From contig NC_087096.1 of the NCBI RefSeq assembly GCF_963855985.1, positions 7,316,001 through 7,380,000 on the forward strand: DNA of 64,000 nucleotides, read 5' to 3'. The stretch's first letter is position 1, and every line of letters starts with the position of its first letter. The notes below the pieces were generated by a model that saw nothing but the letters and a program-made list of their open reading frames with translations, searched no databases and was not told the DNA's origin. This DNA is from Ostrinia nubilalis (taxonomy: Eukaryota > Arthropoda > Insecta > Lepidoptera > Crambidae). Shown here one piece after another: positions 46,201-54,223 of the stretch. Both the position numbers and the translations under genes were made by a program.

Positions 46201-48496
46201 AATTTTCGATACAAAAGCAAGTGTTGGCGCCCTCACGAGTTTTAGCGGAGTGCCATAAGGTAGCGGGAGTAGACTTAATGGAAATCTATGCTTCTCCGAC
46301 GACCAGTTGTATGTGGAATACTCCAAAGTATGCGCACACAATAGCCTGGTGATTTTAGCATCTGAAAGAAAAACAAAAAAGAAATCTGCGGCAGGTGTAG
46401 TGTTTTAATTTTGTTTTAGAAAGATTCATAATTTTGTAAGTATTCAAATATTTAAACATAATAGTTTGTAGATTTTATATCAAAAAATATTATTATAATC
46501 ATTTAACAAAATTAATTTTCTTAGAATATTTTAATTCTATTAGAACCATTTTCCACTTCATCGCAGAAGAAGTCGCGGGCAAAAAGCTAGTATGAAATAT
46601 GTAGTATTGCCCGCGGCTTCACCCGCTTGAAATTTAGTTTGTCACAGATCGTCATAAATTATAGCCTATCATTGTTATTCTGGTCGACGCCAGGGATGGA
46701 TGAGCGTCGCTGTAGTTGGCGACAGGGTCTTCTGGTTTAGGGTTCATGGCGTAGGTCTCAGGCAAAATGAAATCCACTCGTAGAAATTAATAAACTCATT
46801 GTATTCACGAAAATCACACACAGCACTAGAGTCGTATCGGAACTGAGTGAACCAAAGTTCTTGCGATAGGAACGTCCGACCCGAGTGATAGTTGAACACA
46901 GACTGCCTAGTACTGCTGTACTTTACTGTAAAGTTTCATCAAAATCTGTTCAGTAGTTTTTGCGTGAAAGTGTAACAAACATCCAGACATCCACACAAAC
47001 TTTCGTATTTATAATATTAGTAAGACTAGTAAGAAGTAAGATAGTAAGATGAATTATTTTAGTTATTTGTTTACTTATAATAATATTTATTTATTTATTT
47101 CTTAGCTCTATCTGATAATGGATCTGGAGGAGATGCAATGGCCACCTCCGTAACAAAACAATAGAACCCTATGGAGTTTGGGCTTGTGCCTATTCGTGTT
47201 TCATTATGAATCGAAATATAAAAGACTTAATAAACTCTATTAAAAAGTTAAATTAATTTATCAAGTTTGAATACCTCATTCTACCTTAAAATTAATAACT
47301 TAAATCAAATCTTAATACGGTCACGGCTCAAGATTTTTTTGTCCATTTCAGCGTTCTTTTTACTCTTTTGACGTTGCGTTGACAGCTTTTACCTAAATTC
47401 GCGCGGAATATTTTTGTGAAATGGCTCTTAAACTAGAAACTTTTCTGGGAAACAATATACCTAACTAACTGACAATTTGAATTTGTATACGGAAAAAAAG
47501 TTTAAAGTAATTTTGGATGTAGATTTCTTTGCTAAAACGTGAATGAAAACAACCAATTTTGTATAAGTACAACAAAATACTTTTTCTTTTATTTATTTTT
47601 ACTTACTCTTCATCTTAGATTAATAAAACCTAGATGGATAGACTTTATACAAACGCTTCGTCAAGAGTGAGGCAAAAATCTTATGTCATTAGTGTCAATT
47701 TTGTTGGGGAGTGTAGACAGTGAAGGCGATTTTCCCGAAAGTAGGGAAATTTTTAATACGTTTTTAATTATTTTATAATTAACAAAAACAAAACGCATCA
47801 TGTACTTACTTATTTATTGAATTCAAAGTACCTACCTAATTACAATAAGAGAAATCGACTTAAAAGTCTCGATTTCATAAAAAAGGAAGTGTATTTGTAC
47901 GGCGAACAATTGGGAAATAAATTTTCTTGTTACTGGTATCATTCCCGTATTTAATTTTTGAAAGCCAAATTCAAGCAAAGTACGCGTCGATTTGTAGTAC
48001 CTACTTACTTATGAAATGTAACACTGGTCACTTTCTTTCGTTTTTCTGATGTATTTTAGACACCCTTTCACAGCACAAACCGTTTTAATTAATTAAAATT
48101 CGTCGGACGTGTTTACCAATTTTTCACTTTGACAGTTCATGTGACGTTTACGGGTGAGCCGTGCCGGCTCCCTAAAAACTGCCTCACCTTTCGTGCACTG
48201 ACTATCTATCTAGGTTTTATTAATCTAAGCTCTACATATATTTTATCTTGTTTCAGCTGGACCGGCAAATAGTAGCGATACCAAGATCAACTAACAAAGA
48301 GCGCATAAAGCAAAACATCGACATTTTCGACTTCTCTCTCATACCGGAGGAGGTCGCAGTACTGTCAGCTTTCAATAGTAATTATAGACTAAGAACTCCA
48401 GCGAAATGGTACCCACATCCTCACTTCCCCTTCCCGAATAAGAACCTTACAGGTTCAGAAATAGAATACATAATCGCACACAGCGTAGAGGATTAA
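28216..48496 (+). CDS. Secreted aldo-keto reductase, complete seven-exon gene (354 aa)
   Basis: Exons 28216-28287, 31841-31927, 33507-33689, 34843-34959, 39663-39830, 40810-41007 and 48257-48496 join with six phase-0 GT-AG introns to one 354-residue frame. The product is an NADPH-dependent aldo-keto reductase with the (beta/alpha)8 family motifs. Catalytic Asp80 (GYRHIDTA), Tyr85, Lys114 (ITTKLW) and His147 (YLMHYP) are present, as are SIGVSNF (181-187), GYSPFG (232-237) and the cofactor motif IPRSTNKER (283-291). An N-terminal signal peptide with cleavage predicted after Ala27 (ANA|HH), five N-x-S/T sequons (Asn61, 155, 177, 188, 338) and no KDEL-type end predict secretion. Most family members are cytosolic. 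Haemolymph 3-dehydroecdysone 3beta-reductase of Spodoptera littoralis (AKR2E) is a known secreted relative, so ecdysteroid or other carbonyl reduction is a reasonable, unproven role. Confidence 0.9.
28288..31840. other. AKR intron 1
   Basis: 3.55 kb; contains a mariner-like MITE (28522-28660). A GC-richer piece around 29650-29830 has no identifiable frame. Near 31570-31700 a GC-richer stretch may be an old retroelement piece. Nothing else recognised. Confidence 0.6.
28522..28660. mobile_element. 139 bp mariner-like MITE
   Basis: TA at 28520-28521 and 28661-28662 flank ends CAGGGTGGAATTT and, reversed, CAGGATGGAATTT. CAGGGTGG start and TA target are shared with the 9632-10559 element, suggesting the same mobilising transposase class. 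Confidence 0.7.
31841..31927 (+). CDS. AKR exon 2: N-terminal strand with GT motif
   Basis: Acceptor TTGTTCCAG, donor GTGAGT, 29 codons, phase 0. Encodes [21 protein letters not shown] then TSLGHLAD. The K-L-x-D-G-x-x-I-P-x-(V/I)-(A/G)-L-G-T pattern is the beta-hairpin and first strand that opens the aldo-keto reductase barrel. The initial ANA completes the signal cleavage site. Confidence 0.87.
32024..32199. repeat. Foldback element in AKR intron 2
   Basis: Arms of about 55-60 bp: left ATAAGCCGGTCCAGACGG with TGTAATTCACCGTGTAATG, right reversed ATAGCCGGGTCCAGACGG with TGTAATCCACCGTGCAATG. A non-autonomous inverted-repeat element, family unknown. Confidence 0.65.
32222..32600 (-). repeat. 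LINE reverse-transcriptase C-terminal fragment, broken
   Basis: On the minus strand the frame reads [20 protein letters not shown] then [12 protein letters not shown], a stop in place of a Gly codon, then [20 protein letters not shown] and a shifted frame containing EAYVQQW. This is the C-terminal part of an endonuclease-reverse transcriptase LINE, disabled by one nonsense change and one frameshift. Same family as 20346-20500. Confidence 0.85.
32750..32867. mobile_element. MITE copy of the GGCTGAGTTGCACC family (AKR intron 2)
   Basis: Begins GGCTGAGTTGCACCGTCTTA and ends in a degraded GGTGGAACACAGCC. The centre contains AACCGGTGTTTTTTGTATGG and GACGTTTGTTAA, the reverse orientation of the 8785 copy's centre. 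Confidence 0.7.
33507..33689 (+). CDS. AKR exon 3: catalytic Asp, Tyr and Lys
   Basis: 61 codons from GGAACACGAG to ACGAAA|GTAAGT. The acceptor ACTCAG at 33501-33506 has a weak pyrimidine tract but is the one in frame; a later TTGTCAG at 33523 would shift the frame. Encodes [19 protein letters not shown] then [12 protein letters not shown] and DNVYITTK, holding three of four catalytic residues. The ATG at 33495 precedes the acceptor and would drop exons 1-2, so it is not taken as the start. Confidence 0.87.
34562..34673. mobile_element. MITE copy of the GGCTGAGTTGCACC family (AKR intron 3)
   Basis: Left end degraded (GACGCTATTTCCACCACCTT), right end GATGGTGCTACTCAGCC followed by TTA at 34674-34676. 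That TTA is shared with the next copy. Confidence 0.65.
34677..34786. mobile_element. Second MITE copy abutting the previous one (AKR intron 3)
   Basis: Begins GGCTGTGCAGCTTATTACTT directly after the shared TTA and runs through TTGTCAAACCCCAAGC and AACACCGGTTATCGTTATAA to GGTGGTGCAAATCA. A further end fragment, TTAAGGCTGAGT, lies at 34790-34801, so a third insertion may have started here. Confidence 0.65.
34843..34959 (+). CDS. AKR exon 4: catalytic His
   Basis: 39 codons between TATGCTATAG and AAG|GTAGGT, phase 0. Encodes [19 protein letters not shown] then [17 protein letters not shown]. The His of YLMHYP is the fourth member of the catalytic tetrad. Two abutting MITE copies end only about 55 bp upstream of the exon. 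Confidence 0.9.
35231..36249. mobile_element. 1.0 kb TA-flanked element with reiterated GGCATCTATCC phrase
   Basis: TA at 35229-35230 and 36250-36251 flank ends GGGTAATACCAGGATACATG and, reversed, CGGTAAGTCCAGGATAGATG. The phrase GGCATCTATCC/GGATAGRTGCC recurs with small changes at about 35258, 35587, 35607, 35630, 35668, 35981, 36000, 36032, 36052 and 36226. No coding capacity. It sits in AKR intron 4. Confidence 0.8.
36397..37339. mobile_element. 0.94 kb TTAA-flanked, piggyBac-like element with reiterated GGGGGCCTGAGAGGCCC phrase
   Basis: TTAA at 36393-36396 and 37340-37343 flank ends CCTTTAGCTACTGAGGTGG and, reversed, CCTTTAACTACTGACGTGG. TTAA target and CCYT start match piggyBac-type elements. 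The palindromic phrase GGGGGCCTGAGAGGCCC occurs at about 36443 and 37131, and reversed in the right end at about 37308-37323. No transposase frame is visible. Confidence 0.78.
37735..37760. repeat. TTCTTA microsatellite
   Basis: Four to five units of TTCTTA/TTCTTATTC. Confidence 0.8.
38114..38479. repeat. Possible hAT-like non-autonomous element
   Basis: Ends CTAGTGATGTACAAAC and, reversed, CTAGTGATGTACACAC enclose about 365 bp with no coding frame. The TAGTGATGTA-type end recalls hAT elements, but no 8 bp target duplication is visible, so this is tentative. Confidence 0.4.
38587..38815 (-). mobile_element. Helitron-like segment, inverted
   Basis: Reverse complement of the family at 27199-27443: terminal CTAG at 38587-38590, GC-rich hairpin region, ATCCCGG-type centre, a short CAGA run and an AATATTATAAATGCGAAAG-type far end. 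Confidence 0.72.
38811..38875. repeat. AGTATAGAT minisatellite
   Basis: Irregular reiteration of AGTATAGAT and GTATAGA immediately after the Helitron-like piece. Confidence 0.75.
39663..39830 (+). CDS. AKR exon 5: SIGVSNF motif
   Basis: 56 codons between TTGTTTTCAG and GAG|GTAACT. Encodes [20 protein letters not shown] then GVSNFN and [10 protein letters not shown], the family's strand 6-7 region. The junction with exon 4 ([18 protein letters not shown]) is somewhat shorter than in vertebrate family members, as is common in insect forms; a missed micro-exon is possible but not needed. Confidence 0.9.
40810..41007 (+). CDS. AKR exon 6: YSPFG motif
   Basis: 66 codons between CATTCTCAG and CTT|GTAAGT. 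Encodes [20 protein letters not shown] then VMGYSPFG and a loop [14 protein letters not shown], ending [10 protein letters not shown]. The GYSPFG segment lines the cofactor site. A decayed copy of its first third lies 40 bp downstream in the intron. Confidence 0.92.
41047..41155 (+). pseudogene. Decayed partial copy of AKR exon 6
   Basis: Aligns with exon 6 from [20 protein letters not shown], reading [20 protein letters not shown], then a stop in place of the following Leu, then about 45 bp of weaker similarity. It begins at an intact-looking TCTTTTTCAG acceptor-like sequence. The Tyr of YSPFG is changed to Gln. It lies 40 bp after the exon 6 donor and cannot replace exon 6. Confidence 0.85.
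42640..42740. mobile_element. Truncated MITE of the GGCTGAGTTGCACC family
   Basis: Right end GGTGGTGCAACTCAGCC-like (AGTGGTGCAACTCAGCC) then TTA; centre AAATCTGTCAAACTCCATAC and AACACCGGTTATCGTTC. The left end is missing before ACTTTAACTTTAA. Confidence 0.7.
45035..45132 (+). repeat. LINE-like 3' tail
   Basis: Same order of motifs as 4721-4812: TTTTGGACTAGATGGCGCTG, ATTGTCCAAAGATTTG, then TTTATTTATTTAT. Confidence 0.5.
45206..45330 (+). repeat. Helitron-like 5' part
   Basis: TATACTAATAAAAGAGGAAA followed by TTGTTTGTTTGGAGGCAATA and GGCTCCGAAAA, a start I associate with lepidopteran Helitron-like repeats. The 3' end is not found nearby. Confidence 0.45.
46605..47025 (-). mobile_element. Helitron-like copy split by a 240 bp insertion
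   Basis: 46605-46684 and 46925-47025 are the two halves of an inverted relative of 19834-20030. Between them about 240 bp of unrelated GC-richer sequence begins TCGACGCCAGGGATGG and replaces about 16 bp of the element. Just upstream, 46560-46592 is another Helitron-like end in + orientation (AGTCGCGGGCAAAAAGCTAG), so two 3' ends face each other. Confidence 0.6.
47614..48229. mobile_element. 616 bp inverted-repeat element abutting AKR exon 7
   Basis: Ends CTTAGATTAATAAAACCTAG and its exact complement CTAGGTTTTATTAATCTAAG, extending to GATAGAC/GATAGTC. A related end is at 55719-55790. Its right edge is 27 bp before the exon 7 acceptor, so the branch point of intron 6 probably lies at or inside the element. 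No transposase frame. Confidence 0.75.
48257..48496 (+). CDS. AKR exon 7: cofactor phosphate site, C-terminus and stop
   Basis: 79 codons plus TAA after the acceptor TTGTTTCAG. Begins [20 protein letters not shown], the NADPH 2'-phosphate-binding block (IPRS in place of the more usual IPKS; Arg291 kept), followed by [13 protein letters not shown] and a C-terminal tail [17 protein letters not shown]. The acceptor is only 27 bp from the end of an inserted mobile element. Confidence 0.9.
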   Translation: MDRQIVAIPRSTNKERIKQNIDIFDFSLIPEEVAVLSAFNSNYRLRTPAKWYPHPHFPFPNKNLTGSEIEYIIAHSVED

Positions 48497-48534
48497 GTAC
48501 TGTTTCACAAGTGTCTTATAAAACGCCGCACGAG

Positions 48535-48540
48535 AATAAA
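48535..48540 (+). promoter_or_regulatory. Polyadenylation signal of the AKR gene
   Basis: AATAAA 39 bp after the stop codon, the first such hexamer downstream. A short 3' UTR is implied. Confidence 0.6.
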
Positions 48541-49098
48541 ATGGAACGGTAAAGGTACATTTCATAATATGGAATTGGGTGGAAGATAATTTACCAGAAC
48601 CGGGACTTCATAACGCAAGTGTAAAAAGCTTTATTTACATCTTGGTCGGGCGCCAGCCAACATAAAAGTTATTGTACCGCTTATTGTGTTTTATTTTCAA
48701 CTACCTTTCTTGAATTTGTATTTTTTCCACTTAGAATAAAAGACTGAGAACACGTGATGCAATAAGATATTTGGTAAAAGCTTGGTGCTGAAGTATTGGA
48801 AATTACTGGAGAATAAAATACTGATGCTACTGGATTCGCGATATCGTCCATTTTTATAACCCTTTCACAATATTTGCGTTCAATCAATTCCGTCAAGGCT
48901 AATTAGTTCGTTTTAATGAGTTTTGCTCAAAACCAATATGGCGATATAATGTATTACAATAATTGAATTATAATAATACCTTTTTGGAATCAGAGCTTGA
49001 TCACTTGTTGTTTTTGGATTCAGTACTGTAAAATGAATTACTTACTGGAAATTTTCGCAGAAGCTCACAGTTACGTTAATAAACTACTCGTATTTATA

Positions 49099-49380
49099 TC
49101 ATCATCGTATCAGCCAGTAACAGCCTAGTCCACTGCTGGACATACATAAGTCCCCCTAGAAGTACCTATGCCAAAAACCACCACCTTCCGCTTTATTTAT
49201 CCAGCTGCTGCCATCTTCTTGAAGTCGTCTATCCATCGAGCAGTTGGGCGCTCTACATTACGTTTACGCGTCATGCCGTGGTGAAACACCCTTTAACTCT
49301 ACTTCTCGCCGGTTCTCCGACAGATATGGTCTAGTCAAGGGCTCGCTGACACTTCAGCTCGCTGTATTAATAATCTAAGC
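49099..49380 (-). repeat. LINE 3' end fragment
   Basis: On the minus strand RPTARWIDDFKKMAAAG resembles the conserved end of LINE reverse transcriptases (RPxxRWxDD), and TATGTATGTCCAGCAGTGGA followed by GATGATGAT matches their tails. Several stops and shifts. Confidence 0.65.
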
Positions 49381-50516
49381 TGAAAAATAAATAGATTTTG
49401 GAAATTTCTATGATAATTTATGGTCAAAGTCAAAAGCAGCTTGCATAATTCATACTCACCGACGTCTAATGTATTCATCATGACCCTTTAAAAATTAATT
49501 AGATATTCTATCATCTGTCTGGCTGGGTGAGAAATTTCTGCGAAATAAAGTTGACAGGTATTTCATTAAAGCTTTCGCAAGTTACGAAACATCTTTGCGA
49601 AATGGTCAGTGGAAATATGCCTTTAACGTCAAAATCTTTACTTAGACGAAAAATTCCTCACGGATAAGATTAGCCTACCTTTTGATATTAAATTGTTTCA
49701 TCGCAACTTGCTCTGGTTTAATCTTTAGGCACTCAAAATAACATTTAAAACGCTCAGGATGTCGGAAACAGCAAAATTAACAACTTAACAATCATTTCCT
49801 CATCAAAGATTTTCTAAACTGGAAATTAATTTTGCGTTATCGATTCGAGTGAACTTCAAACTTCGAATTAGTCGGGAACATTGCGATGGAAAGAACGTTT
49901 CCAATAATTAAATAGCTACCTCATCTCAAAGGAGTTGTGTTAGCCTTTTTAATCTTCTTAGCATTATGTAATTGAATTCTTTTAACCGCGGGTATAAAGG
50001 AAAATACCGTGGCTTTTATCTGAGCCTTAAGGCTTTTGGATCACCTAATTGATTCGAACGCAATCGTTGTAGCTGTTTTATGTAATAACGGCGAACATAC
50101 GAGTAATAAGTAGGTATATTATAAAATATGTTTAATAAAATTCGGCTCTGACAAAATCAAAAAATATTTCATTTGATTACGAATACGAACCTTGTACTCA
50201 AGTACCTAATACAGCTTAGAAACTTTAAGCTTTCTGTGTGTAAAATATATTATGTGTAGGCAGCGTACTTTTTGCGTAGGAGTATGGAAATCATTCTATT
50301 TTTGGTTACATTAAATTTTCCCAGGATAATTTAGGCAATTTGATAAAAGCAAGACTAATATTAATACTTAAATAAGTTTACTCATTCTGTCCCAAAATTA
50401 CTTGCGAAAAACTAAATTACCTAATCAAAAACCGTCTTAGATCTTTGCAAGATTAGAGGGGCATGTATGGAGTAGGGACCAGATCCAGTGCAATGACTTC
50501 GTAGATATTCCATATA

Positions 50517-50709
50517 AGGTAAGGTGGTACAAGAGTGCGCGGGCGACAAGAGTACGCACTGAATTTCTCTCGAGTCCTATGTGACATTTGTAGCTAAGTT
50601 CAGTAGTCTTTTGAACCTTTAGTGACCCAGCACGCGCTGACAAAAAACATTTATTTTTTATGCAGCTCGTTTAAATATAAGTATTGCGCACTCTTGCACC
50701 ACCTCACCC
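50517..50709. mobile_element. 193 bp TA-flanked element with reiterated ACAAGAGTGCGC phrase
   Basis: TA at 50515-50516 and 50710-50711 flank ends AGGTAAGGTGGTACAAGAGT and, reversed, GGGTGAGGTGGTGCAAGAGT. The phrase ACAAGAGTGCGC recurs at 50546 (ACAAGAGTACGCAC). It is the smallest of the TA-flanked elements with a repeated inner phrase. Confidence 0.7.
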
Positions 50710-50764
50710 TACACAGTTTTCACCCATATAGTAGCATTCAGCAGTAGAACCACATTCCAACACC

Positions 50765-50797
50765 ATGTTCAGTTTGGGGAACGTTGGGGATACAAAG
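50765..50797 (+). other. Possible short first coding exon (11 codons) with strong donor
   Basis: CAACACC ATG opens MFSLGNVGDTK and ends AAAG|GTAAGTA, a near-perfect donor, in phase 0. A CATTCAGCAGT initiator-like sequence lies 25-30 bp upstream. No partner exon was found in the window and chance occurrence is quite likely. Confidence 0.2.
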
Positions 50798-52132
50798 GTA
50801 AGTACAAGGCCCAAGCGCAAATTCCCATACACGGCAATTTACCTACAAATAGGTCACATGCTAACGCATGTATTTTGAATGGATGGAATCACACCGTAAT
50901 CCCGCTCCGCAGACAATACGCCACCACGTAATTTCGAGCCTATTCCGTACGCATGTATCTCTAAAGATACATAAGGATACAAAGTCTAAGCTTGAGTTTG
51001 TACAACCAACCAACCAACTTTTTAGATTTATTCATTTATAGTTCAAATATTTATGTCTACTGTGAACAGTCCCCCGTATTTTTCAAGTAAAAATACCTAA
51101 TCTACTCGTATGGGTATAACTCGTATAACAAAGATACCCAGATTGTCTGTACTTAATTGCTCGTATTTTCTTCATTAGTTGACAAGCGTGCAGCATTTTT
51201 AAAGGCGAACCTAGACGCTGTAATTCTATCATAAGCGCACCAAAATAAAACGTCACCTAGCAAGGCAGCGTTTTAAAGCTTCCTCGCCGGTGGCCATCCG
51301 TTCATAATGACGGCAATTAGTTGGTGTCGCTTCACCTAATTTATGTCAGACAACCGAACCAGCGTTAACTTTGCTCATAAATAAACCGCTCGAAAAAATC
51401 TAAGCAACAACCATTAATTTCTATGATAACGACTACAATCATGTTGCGAAGGCCTTTGAAAGGACTGTTATGCCGATCTCTTTTTTGTTGAGTGGGTATT
51501 ATTCCACCACACGCTTTCCAAAGTTCGGTGCTCGGTGGTGATTACAATTTTATTGAGATTCTCTGATCTCTTTTGTTGCTTAACGCTGTATTCCTACTTT
51601 AACCGACTGCTGCTACCGAGGAGAACGTAGGTACTCGCCTATTATGTAGATCCACTTATCTTGGTTGCAATGGGTAATCCTTACCAATTATTTAAATCTA
51701 TTAAGTAGTAGGCTTACAGCACAAAATTGAATTGTTGTTCAACAGTGTCAACGTGGTCCATCTAGGTAGAAAAATAATTTTAAAAAGCTCTAGCCAGAGA
51801 GAGTTTTTGTGTAGTTTATTACGACAAAAAATTGTTCCCTGAAAACTAACGAATTAACAATTTTATCTCTTCGTTGAAGTCTACGCGTAAACTCAGTTTA
51901 TGTTTTGTGATTACAAAAACTGTCTGTCACGTTTTAAAAAATTTAAACTTATTCCGTCCAATTCTGTAGACAGTCTAATAAGTGCTCGGTGTGCTTTAGG
52001 TGCTTGTACATATCCTAGAAAACATTTTTAAGGATCCACAACTCAAAATAATAGACGTGTGGTTCTGGTGAAGTAGAATACGACCACTCCCTCTTCCCGT
52101 GGATGTCATAAAAAGCTAATAAGAGACTAGTA

Positions 52133-52200
52133 ATGCCCGTTTTCAACATCAATCCCTAATTTTTAAGTGACCCGTATGGAAACAAAATTCCTGTTATTTG
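52133..52200. repeat. Partial copy of the 28030-28145 MITE
   Basis: TAATGCCCGTTTTCAACATC and ATCCCTAATTTTTAAGTGAC match the left half of the 28030 element; the right half is missing. Confidence 0.65.
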
Positions 52201-52633
52201 TCATCAATCCACCCAAACCAGTCTAGGCAACGTGGGTGTCAGCTAAATCTTTAATTTTCCTCTGGTAAATTAGAAAGGAAATGAATAATGATAATGACAG
52301 GTCTAATTAGGTGAGGTACCTAGTGTAAAGTTAGAGGTACCTACCTACCTACTAAAACACGACACGTGTGAGGTAAATCGAATAAACTCGTCTTTGACTT
52401 ATTCTAGAAAGTCTTCTCTTAGCTAATCACTTTTAAACTTAGGGTTTTCACCGTAACCGAGCCTTTACGTATACCACCTTCATGTTTTCTATTCCTGGAA
52501 AAATAATTTGCGGCTAATTCAATTTGCGCGAGCGTCGCCCTGGGCAAAACTTAACGGGCTTATAATAAGTCTGAGCTTGTTGATGAGAACCCCTAAGTGC
52601 TAGTTAGTATGTGTATTTTGTATTTATTTTGTA

Positions 52634-52826
52634 CTAGCGGTCACCCGCGACTTCGTACGCGTGGACCCCGTTTTACCCCTTTAGGGGTGGAGTTTCGTAA
52701 AATCCGTTCTAGCGGATGTCTATAGGTACTCTATGGAAATTTACCTACTGCCGAATTTCAAGTTTGTAGGTGTTATAGCTTCTGAGATTTCGTGATGAGT
52801 GACTCAGTCAGTGACCTTTCGTTTTA
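52634..52826 (-). repeat. Helitron-like copy, second family
   Basis: Starts CTAGCGGTCACCCGCGACTT and continues CGTACGCGTGGACCCCGTTT, TACCCCTTTAGGGGTGGAGT. The CTAG-hairpin edge and body match a repeat type common in Lepidoptera, in inverted orientation. It directly precedes the next Helitron-like copy. Confidence 0.6.
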
Positions 52827-52833
52827 TGTAAAA

Positions 52834-53027
52834 CTAGCTTTTGCTCGCGGCTTCACCCGCGTGAAATTTTGCTTATCACAGATCGTCGTAAATTATAGCC
52901 TATATATTATTCTGGGTTATAAACAATAATACTATAAAGTTTCATCGAATTCCGTTCCGTAATTTTTGCGTGAAAGAGTAACAAACATCCAGACATCCAT
53001 ACAAACTTTGGCATTTATAATATTAGT
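52834..53027 (-). mobile_element. Helitron-like segment, inverted
   Basis: CTAG at 52834-52837, hairpin CGCGGCTTCACCCGCG, then TATTCTGGGTTATAAACAAT and TTTTTGCGTGAAAGAGTAAC to GCATTTATAATATTAG. Nearly the reverse complement of 19834-20030. Confidence 0.75.
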
Positions 53028-53652
53028 AGGATTTTTCTATGCTGTGTATTAATGCGGTGTTGCAGAGCCAAACTAATGGCCGCACGGTGGATCGAGCCCA
53101 TACAAGGTGTTGGACATGGTGCTTTAAATGCAACTACTTAAAACAAGATTGATTTGCATATAAATTGAAAGATGAGACTTCATTCTATCAAATATCACTA
53201 ATATCAAGTCATGATCTACTATCATAGTTATGTGGTGCGACCGTAAAGTGAACAAAGTCAAAATCATGGATTTTCTGACTTCTGTTTGTATTGTCAATTT
53301 ATCCAATTTCGTTCACTGGTTTTATGTTATTACTTATTAATGTATTAGCTTATACCTTTATCTTAATCTGTGTGTTAAAATGAGTGCCTAAAAAACTTCT
53401 AGCTTGGCTATTTTGACGTATTTTTAAAAGGTATTTTTTTAAATGAAAACTGCGTGTTTTAGTTGACATCTTGGGCGATCTTTAACAAACCATGAATGAG
53501 AGATGATAGATGACAACGTGGGCGATATTATTACTCAGTTTTTAGACCCTTATTCATCCCTATTTTCGAGAAAATCACAAAAAACTAAATAAAAGCGCCT
53601 CATTTTTCCGCATAGCAAAATTAACTTAGGTAAAATTCGTTACACTAAAATA

Positions 53653-53855
53653 ATGTCAGGTAAACCAAAGATGTTTATTTTGGTTTATGAGTTGTTTATC
53701 ATGTGCAATTCAGTAAAAATACTCATTAAAATGAAAAACCTCAAGTCAAATAGAGATTTGTATGCATTATTAAAAACCACGATGAAAGATCGCGCTAGTT
53801 CTTTAGCTAGGATACTAGAGCTGTTTTCGCATACACTCTCTTCAGATAAACACAG
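53653..53855 (+). other. Unassigned open frame ending at a consensus splice donor
   Basis: An ATG opens 67 codons (MSGKPKMFILVYELFIM and later NRDLYALLKTTMKDRAS) and stops at CACAG|GTAAGT in phase 2. The product is basic, part hydrophobic, and not recognised. It could be a first exon of an unknown gene or chance. Confidence 0.2.
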
Positions 53856-54223
53856 GTAAGTACTAACGTAGTTAATAGGTACTTTATGAACATAAAAAAA
53901 TACTATAAAACAGATATAGTAAAAAAATCATATTGTCATCATCTCATGAGATTGTCGTTGAATTTAGTACATACCATACATACATTTTGTATGTATTTTT
54001 TTCTTAATTTATGATTGTGTTAGGTAGGTATTGAGTTACACATTTTATTTATCAGATAACTATAAAAAAAAAACAATAATTTCATTGACACTGTTTGTCG
54101 CAAGAAAAAGTAGTGTCATTATAATGAGAACCAGTTTTTAGCTACAAACGTAGATTGGCTTAGGCAATCTGTTGATTGGAGTCAGTTTTGTAGTCCGCTA
54201 AGTCCCTATAAAATTGCATTAGT

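Larger units (their letters stand above)
41008..48256. other. AKR intron 6
   Basis: 7.2 kb, the longest intron. Holds the decayed exon 6 copy (41047-41155), a MITE (42640-42740), a LINE-like tail (45035-45132), Helitron-like parts (45206-45330, 46605-47025) and a 616 bp inverted-repeat element next to exon 7 (47614-48229). A GC-rich, CpG-rich island at 44755-44930 has no identifiable frame. Confidence 0.7.
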
